DNA of 15,737 nt. Origin: Hamiltosporidium magnivora (Eukaryota > Microsporidia > Dubosqiidae). Positions 9,300 through 15,737 of the stretch are shown here, piece after piece; the stretch's first letter is position 1, and each line of letters starts with the position of its first letter. The translations under genes were made by a program, and so were the position numbers. Under the pieces are notes generated by a model. That model had not been told where the DNA came from. It saw nothing but the letters and a program-made list of their open reading frames with translations, and searched no databases. The stretch covers positions 1 to 15,737 of the forward strand of contig PITI01000261.1 of assembly GCA_004325065.1 (NCBI GenBank). Reading direction: 5' to 3'.

Positions 9300-9451
9300 A
9301 TTTCTGGTATTTAAATTTTGTTTTCTTATCTATTTTATTACAATTAAGTGATTTCTAATTCGAAGATTCGAGCATTATCACATATAAATCAAAAAATAAT
9401 TAAACAAGTAAGGAAGTCTATTAAAATTAAATTTATCGGGTACGTTAGCAC

Positions 9452-9984
9452 ATGCGAGGGATAATAACCATGTTAATAACGATTTATTGGCAATGGGTGT
9501 GTAGAATTGTGGTTAAAATTATTGCTACTATTTTTGTGGGATATAAACTACACTGTTTTTGGCCTATATTCTATAATCCGGATCAGAACATAATAAAGTA
9601 AGCCTTTTGAAAATTACATGTGTCTACCTGAAACCGAGAAGTTAGAGATGAAGTTAATAAATTAGTAAGTTGGCCTTTAGATATAAATATTAGTATTCTT
9701 AACAGATTTTTAACCTCTAAGCTTAAATCAGATTGTATATAATTAAATTTTTACTAAAATATAAAAACCAGGAATCACTATATAAGATAAATTCTTTCAT
9801 AAATTTTAAATCTGTTACATCATTATGATACATATGCTATAAAACACTCAAGTGTAAGTTTATAATTAAAGTGGAATCGATGAATATTAATGAATCAATC
9901 TATATTTTAAAAATCTTTCAGAGAATTGCAAGCCTGGGCATAACAAATATAAGGAATTATGCAGAGAGAAGAGATAATAGATAA
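9452..9984 (+). pseudogene. Fragments of a decayed coding sequence
   Basis: A 49-codon ATG frame (9452-9601) reads MRGIITMLITIYWQWVCRIV... and ends YKLHCFWPIFYNPDQNIIK. After its stop the same frame continues with NREVRDEVNKLVSWPLDINI and ILNRFLTSKLKSDCI (to about 9740). A second ATG piece at 9880-9984, in another frame, reads MNINESIYILKIFQRIASLG and then ITNIRNYAERRDNR. The residue mix is protein-like and the same strand is used throughout, which suggests one dead gene. I cannot assign a family, and chance is not excluded. Confidence 0.3.
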
Positions 9985-10763
9985 TTCTAGTTTTTAACTC
10001 AGTTTTTTTATTTCGAGAAAAAAAGTGGTAAAAATTATGCCTATTATTATTTTATATCCATTTAGACAAAATATTTAAATGAAATTAGCACATAATTATT
10101 TTACATTCGATGCCATGGTCAATAAAGCCCCGGTGTCTAATATACCTCGAAATATTCAATAAATTACAGCTAAATCCCGTATATTTGAAAAAAGAAAAGT
10201 CTTTTTAAACTTAGTAGGATTCGATTGTTAGGTGCAAAGGTACTTTTGAAGTTGAGTTTGTTCCAAAAATATTCTTTGATTTTCAGCAAGATAAAAATAG
10301 AAATTTTATTGTTAGCATTAACCACGAAAATCTAACATTATGATTGCAAATAGACTAAATTTATTTAAATACTTTTATTACGTCTCTTTATACTGTTCTT
10401 GTAATACCTTCGTTATTTTTAAAATCATTAATGTTATTTATCAAAATAGCCATACCTATGAAGAAAAATTATCATAAAACAATTCAAAATATGTTCTTTT
10501 GGTTTTTTATACATGTCGAAGTCTTTTTTTTGCATATAGATTTTAACTTCAATAGATAAGTCTCTCGTGTACCCTTTGTAATTTTTGCTCTTTAAAATTC
10601 TTTCTCATTAATTTTTCCAATGTTTAAAAATATTCGCTGCAATTTTACTATTTGTTTATCGAGAAAAAAACTATTATAGCAATTGTAATACTTACTTTTT
10701 CATTCCCTTTTTCATGCACATCTGAAATAATCACTGGGATTCACTAAATATACCCGCATTTTC
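9985..10763. other. AT-rich region with one weak plus-strand coding trace
   Basis: The only protein-like run is near 10080-10240 on the plus strand: HNYFTFDAMVNKAPVSNIPR, then after a stop ITAKSRIFEKRKVFLNLVGF. It is too short to name. The rest, up to the integrase fossil, shows nothing on either strand, apart from possible C-terminal integrase residue between 10600 and 10763 on the minus strand that I could not follow with confidence. Confidence 0.3.
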
Positions 10764-11725
10764 TCAAGTAAAAACTGTACCAGAGCCTAGCCGAAAAGAA
10801 AGTACTATCACACATGTTTTTTTTCGTTTGCTTTCTTTTAGAAGGGAATTATTAAAACCTAGTTGTCCGAAGAAATACATATAATGAGTTTTAGTTGTTG
10901 AACTATGTAGTATTCTATTATGTACATAAACAAAATGGTTAAAATGACTAATATAACTTCTTTTATCTATTTCGTGCCTTTTCTCTGCTAACAATCTTTT
11001 TTAGTCTGATTTGCACGTTCGGCTTAAAGCACTTTAGAAGGCGAAGGCTTCTATATATAAAATTGATCCTTAGACAATTAAATGCTATTTCGAATAGTAA
11101 ATTTTTAAAATATCGACTGCTATCTGATTGCTTTTAACTAGAACTGTAGAAGTGAAAATCAGAAAAGTCTATGAATATTTTATTAAATGTGAAGTCTTGT
11201 AATTGTCTTAGAGCACCAGATATATTTTATATATGTGTTAATTACATTGAGAATCAAGCAATGTTATTCATTTTGAGCACTGTATATCTTGGGATCTACA
11301 TGACCCATTGTGAAAAAAAATATATTTTTTAATATAGTTGGTATAAATTACCCTGTTGTGTTTAAGGAATTGAATCTGCTGAATGCTTCACAATTTTTAA
11401 CGTACTTTTTTATGCATACTTTGGAAATCCCAAAGTATTTTTCCCCAATAAATCACATCATTTTATTTACTCCAATGTAGGCAATAGTGTGTTTTGTTTC
11501 AATAATATGTTTAATCGAGACAGTTTAAAATCCAAAGTCGACTCTGTATTAAATGATTCGCTCTCTTTAAAGCAAATATCATCTCTGAGCAAAGTAAAAA
11601 ATTCTCCTTTCTGATCCAAAAATCTCTTTTCTTATTAGAATACCCAGCTTATATCTATCAGTCTTTAACAAATGTTGTAAGTCTATGATTTTTTTGTTTA
11701 TTTTAAAACCGATAATCTTCGGCAT
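10764..11725 (-). pseudogene. Fossil DDE integrase of a mobile element
   Basis: An ATG at 11725 opens MPKIIGFKINKKIIDLQHLL on the minus strand. After several stops and frame changes come a degenerate zinc-binding (HHCC) region, KHTIAYIGVNK ... IKKYVKNCEAF (second His and second Cys lost), and then the catalytic core. TMGHVDPKIYSAQNE ... LNVINTYIKYIW carries the first Asp (11294-11296). KQSDSSRYFKNLLFE carries the second (11122-11124), where intact members have S-D-N-G-x-E-F. AERANQTKKDC carries the Glu (11018-11020). The last part, HFNHFVYVHNRILHSSTTKT, is the usual 'YNR..HSST...P' end of the core, followed by YMYFFGQLGFN. Spacings of about 57 and 35 codons fit retroviral-type D,D-35-E integrases. 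An initiator ATG so close upstream suggests a stand-alone integrase (KRBA2- or Ginger-like) rather than the end of a Pol polyprotein. The gene is clearly dead. Confidence 0.75.
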
Positions 11726-12457
11726 TGTGGTTACATTACATTTATATATACCAAAAATTAAATCACATAAAAAGAAACAAAATAGATGAAATTTCCAACT
11801 TATAAACTTTTTATGTTGTTTAGTGCAGTATCTAGAATTTTACAATATTTTTTTGCTTTACAAATATCAACAAAGTCAAAAAATAAATGAAAAAAATAAA
11901 TTTTATTTGATGTTTTATTGATATTTAAGAAATATTAACCTTTTCATAAAAAAAATCAGTAGAAAAAATGGATCAGAAATAATGGGAAGACATGTGAATC
12001 CAGAAGATGTATAGAAATAGCGGTGATAAATAGGTCATAAGGATATAGAAATAAAAGGGCTATATAAAAAGATAAAGGGTATATCAGCTTTAAAGAGTGA
12101 TATGTAAACAATGAGTTTTATTGGATATGGGGATTGTTGACTTTGACATCATTAATTTTTTTATATACTATTTGACGCCTCATTCGAATAAAAAATTGTG
12201 ATAAAAACCTTTTAAAAAAATATATTTGTTGTTAATTTATTGTTATGGTATTTGGTTTGTAAAGCGTTGATCGTAAATTTAATTAGATACACTGTCAGTT
12301 ATTTATTAAATTAATATTCACTGTTTATAAATCATGAAATAAACAAAAAAGAATAATATATTATAAAAAAACAGCATAGGTTAATTTTTAGACAAAGGTG
12401 GATAGATTATTGAGCAAAATTGTAGCTACGAATTTCTTGATTGCTCTCTGATACTGC
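11726..12457. other. AT-rich DNA with a G-rich purine patch
   Basis: This is the 5' side of the integrase fossil. Around 11965-12080 the plus strand becomes unusually rich in G (GGGAAG, GCGGTGATAAATAGG, AAAAGGGC, ATAAAGGG) and contains a TATATAAAAAG. No frame stays open. It may be part of the element's non-coding end, but no terminal repeats could be matched by eye. Confidence 0.3.
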
Positions 12458-12631
12458 TTATATTTCTATCACAAAATATAGATTGGGTTGCGAAGTAAAG
12501 TCTAGAAATATTTTCAATGTGTATTTTATGTCAGTATAATCAATATTTCTGTAAAAGATTTTGCGATTGGTAGTATTTGCTGATATAGCAGAGAACATAC
12601 CAATTAAAAAAATTATATTCGTATTGTTCAT
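12458..12631 (-). CDS. Possible small secreted protein or truncated gene (57 codons)
   Basis: The minus-strand ATG at 12631 opens a 57-residue frame. It starts with MNNTNIIFLIGMFSAISA, a good signal-peptide pattern with an A-x-A-like cleavage site, followed by a polar, aromatic part (RKIFYRNIDYTDIKYTLKIF ... QPNLYFVIEI). After the TAA at 12458 the same frame stays open for about 16 more codons (AVSESNQEIRSYNFAQ), so it may be a longer secreted protein truncated by one nonsense change. There are no cysteines and no known domain. The opposite strand also gives protein-like text here, so the call is weak. Confidence 0.3.
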   Translation of the reverse strand: MNNTNIIFLIGMFSAISANTTNRKIFYRNIDYTDIKYTLKIFLDFTSQPNLYFVIEI

Positions 12632-13379
12632 TTTTAGCTAAGCTGAAAAAACAATCAGAGAATTAATAAAAGAAACAAAATAAATATTTACTATTACGAG
12701 TTAATTTGATTTTTTGGAACATGAAAAATTACAAATTTAAGATTTAGCGCTGATATTTATATTCAGACATTTCTCTACTAAATGTCTCAATATGCCTTTT
12801 TAAAGAATCTCTGCATAGTTATGATCGAGAATAATCAATAATATTAGTAAAAATTTTTAAATGATAATCTATAACTTCTAAAATATATTAAAAACAAATT
12901 TGGAATGAAAATTCGATGAAAAAAAATGCAAAAAACGCCATCGAACTCGTAAGGACATCGCATTCTAACAAAACAGGCATAAATCCGCAGAAAACATTCT
13001 ATCACTTCGATTCGGGTTTTAAACAGGTTATAACGGCCAAACCGGCATATATTTTTCAGAGAATATTTTTTTCTCGAAAAAATATAAACTGACTGGCTGT
13101 ATATTGTAAACTTTGGTCAGCTAAAATTACTAAGGCTTGACATAATATATAATAGATCATTAGTCAAATATTGATGATACAGTTCTTTCTTCGTTTTCTA
13201 GAGATTATAGCATGCATTGCATGATTCTTCATAGTATTTAAAAGTAAATTAGAGATTTATACTAAAAACATCATTTCGTGTCTTACTTACTGTGATTAAC
13301 ATTCTGTAAAAAGTGTAAGAAAATGCTGATTATATCCGAAAAAACGATACACGACAAACAAATACTGTCTAAGTGAGTC
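12632..13379. other. Mixed AT-rich region, faint plus-strand coding traces
   Basis: Around 12905-13090 the plus strand is less AT-rich and gives NAIELVRTSHSNKTGINPQK and FDSGFKQVITAKPAYIFQRI with few stops. At about 13323 a short ATG frame reads MLIISEKTIHDKQILSK. These may be the upstream part of the decayed gene that follows, but the link cannot be shown. Confidence 0.3.
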
Positions 13380-13941
13380 ATTTTTTCAACCGACATCCAT
13401 TTTCTATAACTTTTAACGACATATTTGAACAAAATCAAACTATAATTCTAAACCAAAAATTAAAAACGCGAGCCTAAACCTGTAAACGTATATGTAAATA
13501 TAGTTAAAGTAAAGATTGAGATCATGATGTCAAAAATATTGGTCAATATTTAAAGTATATTTATTTAAGCGGAAACTTACGTTCTATGTTCCAAAAGAAC
13601 GTCATGTATATTTTATTGCAAAAAATATTTACAAATTATTAGATACCGTTTCAATCTAAACAAGGAAAGTGTAAAAGTTTCACGTCTTTGATATAAAAGA
13701 TTTTTTAAAAAAACTGATAGGGGAAACCCTACTTCGAAAAAAAAGCTCTGAAAACTGTGTGGTTGGTGAATTTAAACCAGAAATAAACCCGATTGGCGAA
13801 TTTCGTTTACCAAAAAGTTTTTTATCTTTTTTATCAACATTTATCATAATATATGAAGGAATTGAACAGGTTGTATCAAAATTCGTGTTATTCAGTTATT
13901 CTAAGGCCGGTTTCGTTCTAAAAAATCAAAATAGATTTTAA
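13380..13941 (+). pseudogene. Decayed gene of unknown family with a preserved 3' end
   Basis: Plus-strand protein-like runs: FNDIFEQNQTIILNQKLKTR (about 13410-13470), NVYVNIVKVKIEIMMSKILV (about 13480-13550), then in frame 1 LFKRKLTFYVPKERHVYFIA and KNIYKLLDTVSI to a TAA at 13657. After a second TAA at 13672 the same frame is open for 88 codons to 13941, including DIKDFLKKLIGETLL, VVGEFKPEINPIGEFRLPKS and SKFVLFSYSKAGFVLKNQNR. The long clean end and steady use of one frame argue for a real gene lost by a few nonsense and frameshift changes. No ATG starts the last part (a GTG lies at 13759), and I recognise no domain. It could also be a live gene with a short unrecognised intron spanning the two stops. 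Confidence 0.45.
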
Positions 13942-14883
13942 AACAATTTTATAATATCATTAGCTGTTGAATCAAGTTGCTTTAACTTACAGATATTTGT
14001 TAATAAAAAAATTAATCTCAAAATTTATAATATGATTACAGATTATATCCAATTTAAAATTCGTTAAGAATTGAATTTTATTCAAACATTTCTTTTTAAG
14101 CTTAAATAAAAAAAAAGGAGGTAAATTTACAATTTTATTCTCGATTTAAATTAGTTGAGTCTACAACTATAATTGCCTTGACACTGCTAACATATTATTC
14201 CTTCCTTTCCTTATGCAACTGTCTCTTACTTATTATATAATTTAAAATCTTTAATTATTTTTATTTTAATTGCGGGTATATTTTCTAAGTATTAACTTCC
14301 TCTGGTTGTTTTATGAGTTATTTTTCATAATATGTTCAGAAATTTCTATTTATAACTAAAATATAATTGCTCAAATTTTTTATTCTTTTTTTATTATGCC
14401 GTTACAATTAAATTAAGATAACTAAATAATAAATAATAATTTACATCTCGCATCAGAATGACTAATTAGAAACTCTGTTCTTTTATAGAATTTTTTTTAT
14501 TTTAAATATTACCTTGTTGTTTGATTATCATTAAAGGCTAATAATTCAGACGAATCATAAATAAAAATTATACTTGAAATTATTCTCAAAGAATTTTAGA
14601 ATTAAGTAAAGGATCAAAGATTTAAATTTTTTCTTAGTAATAAAAAATGGAGTTATACAGCAATGATTATATCGATAGTGAAAGAAAAATATATCAAAAT
14701 TGCTACAATAACTATTTCTTTTATCAAATTTCTATAATTTAAATCACCAAAGAAAAATTTAAAAATAATATCGAGATTCTTACCGGCTACTAATCTTGAA
14801 GCAAATAAAATGAGCCAACTATTTTCTAAAAAAAGCTAACTTGAAATTTTTATAAGCCAGAAAAAATGTTAAAATAAACAAAA
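13942..14883. other. AT-rich intergenic DNA
   Basis: Nothing convincing on either strand. A 31-codon plus-strand ATG frame at 14647-14742 (MELYSNDYIDSERKIYQNCY...) is the only item of note and may be chance. Confidence 0.4.
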
Positions 14884-15033
14884 TTAATATGCGTTTTTCT
14901 TTAGTTCACTCATATATTCTATTTTAACTTCATTATTTTTGCAAGCTGATTCTACAATAGTTTTTTTTTTCTTTTGATTCACAGTCTCATAATTTGTATT
15001 TCTATTATCTTGAATATTTTTAATTCGATTCAT
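14884..15033 (-). CDS. Small lysine-rich frame, possibly the 3' end of a gene
   Basis: The minus-strand ATG at 15033 gives 49 residues, MNRIKNIQDNRNTNYETVNQ then KKKKTIVESACKNNEVKIEY, ending ELKKNAY. It is polar and basic, with no membrane segment or known domain. The same frame is open upstream to a TAG at about 15057-15059 (KISSKGC before the Met). That TAG follows a T-run (TTCTTTTTAG), which could equally be a 3' splice site, so the frame might be a last exon. In AT-rich DNA a run of this length can arise by chance, so confidence is low. Confidence 0.25.
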   Translation of the reverse strand: MNRIKNIQDNRNTNYETVNQKKKKTIVESACKNNEVKIEYMSELKKNAY

Positions 15034-15059
15034 ACAACCTTTACTTGATATTTTTTTCT

Positions 15060-15737
15060 AAAAAGAAACTTGAAATTAATTAACCAAATAAGACAAAGTT
15101 GTTAAAAAAATTTCGTTACAATTCTTCTAAAACAAATCTTATGTAAATAAAAAGTGAAAATATGTATTAGTTTTGGTTTAAAAACTTACTATTAGACGAG
15201 ACTATTTTTAAGACTTATTCTATATTTTACGTTATAATATTTTCCTATGTTTTTTTTAAGAACAATAAACCTATGTTTTACGCAAATAGAAATCCCTTTG
15301 GATTTATCATAATTTGATTTACTTAAAAAGGATATTTTTAAAAAATAAATTTAACAATATTCTTTATTTTTAGTTGCATCATAAGAAAAAAAAATAGCGT
15401 TTAAAAATGAAAAAAAGAATTTAAAAGCATAAGAAAACAGAAAATGGATAAATTAAGATAATGATCGTCCGAGAAAATTAAAATCCGACCGTATATGTCG
15501 TTTTATTTCTCACTCTAGAATTTAAAAAAAAAATTACTTGTGCATTCTATAAATAATGATACAAATTTGTGTTATACGAGCTTAATATTAAACTCTAGCG
15601 ATAAATTTACATTTTCTCTTTGTAAAAAGCTTTTGCGCCGCGCTACTTCATAATATATATAAATTCTTTTTAAATCATTCATATGAAATAATATTATGAT
15701 GTGATAGAGGTTGTTTCTAATATCCGTAGCTTTGTTT
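15060..15737. other. AT-rich right end, no gene seen
   Basis: Both strands were read. No open frame with sensible content, RNA gene or repeat was recognised. A single GC-rich word (GCGCCGCGC near 15635) stands out but has no context. Confidence 0.4.

Noticed and set aside
12380..12800. Plus-strand text resembling an IS1595/Merlin-type transposase (ADIAENIPIKKIIFVLF, AEKTIRELIKETK)
   Set aside because: The catalytic acidic residues and the expected downstream blocks could not be placed, and the opposite strand gives an equally good frame.
1..15737. tRNA, rRNA genes or CRISPR arrays
   Set aside because: No cloverleaf arms with a GTTCRA T-loop, no rRNA-like GC-rich blocks and no evenly spaced repeats were seen on either strand.

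Overview
The window looks like a gene-poor, very AT-rich piece of a eukaryotic genome, most likely from a microsporidium with an expanded genome. The grounds are: intron-free compact genes; a 388-residue helicase stripped to its core, with a CCC triplet just before its ATG and an AATAAA overlapping its last codons; a secreted lectin-like protein; remains of a leucine-rich-repeat (LRR) protein of the kind microsporidia expand; and several dead mobile elements. A Hamiltosporidium-like or other large-genome species is a guess, not something the sequence proves.

Layout. 1-730 (minus strand): edge of a higher-GC, broken non-LTR retrotransposon reading frame. 730-1900: AT-rich, with weak minus-strand coding traces. 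1902-4386 (plus): a decayed LRR gene spread over all three frames. 4508-5388 (minus): a second decayed gene of unknown family. 5825-6991 (plus): the best intact gene, a DDX52/Rok1-type DEAD-box RNA helicase. 7229-7348: a 15-base motif present three times. 7559-8125 (minus): a secreted protein with ricin-B-like (beta-trefoil) repeats, convergent with the helicase. 8898-9299 (plus): a small three-helix membrane protein. 9452-9984 (plus): decayed coding fragments. 10764-11725 (minus): a fossil integrase that still shows its D, D and E positions at retroviral-type spacing. 12458-12631 (minus): a 57-codon frame with a signal-peptide-like start. 13380-13941 (plus): a decayed gene with a clean 3' end. 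13942-15737: AT-rich sequence with one small lysine-rich frame.

Only three genes look intact: the helicase, the lectin-like protein and the membrane protein. They are not an operon and share no evident pathway. The helicase is housekeeping (small-subunit rRNA maturation), the lectin-like protein probably acts outside the parasite cell, and the membrane protein is unassigned. Most of the rest is a graveyard of host-gene and transposon remnants. I found no convincing new multi-gene system. The integrase fossil and the unknown decayed families are the best leads.
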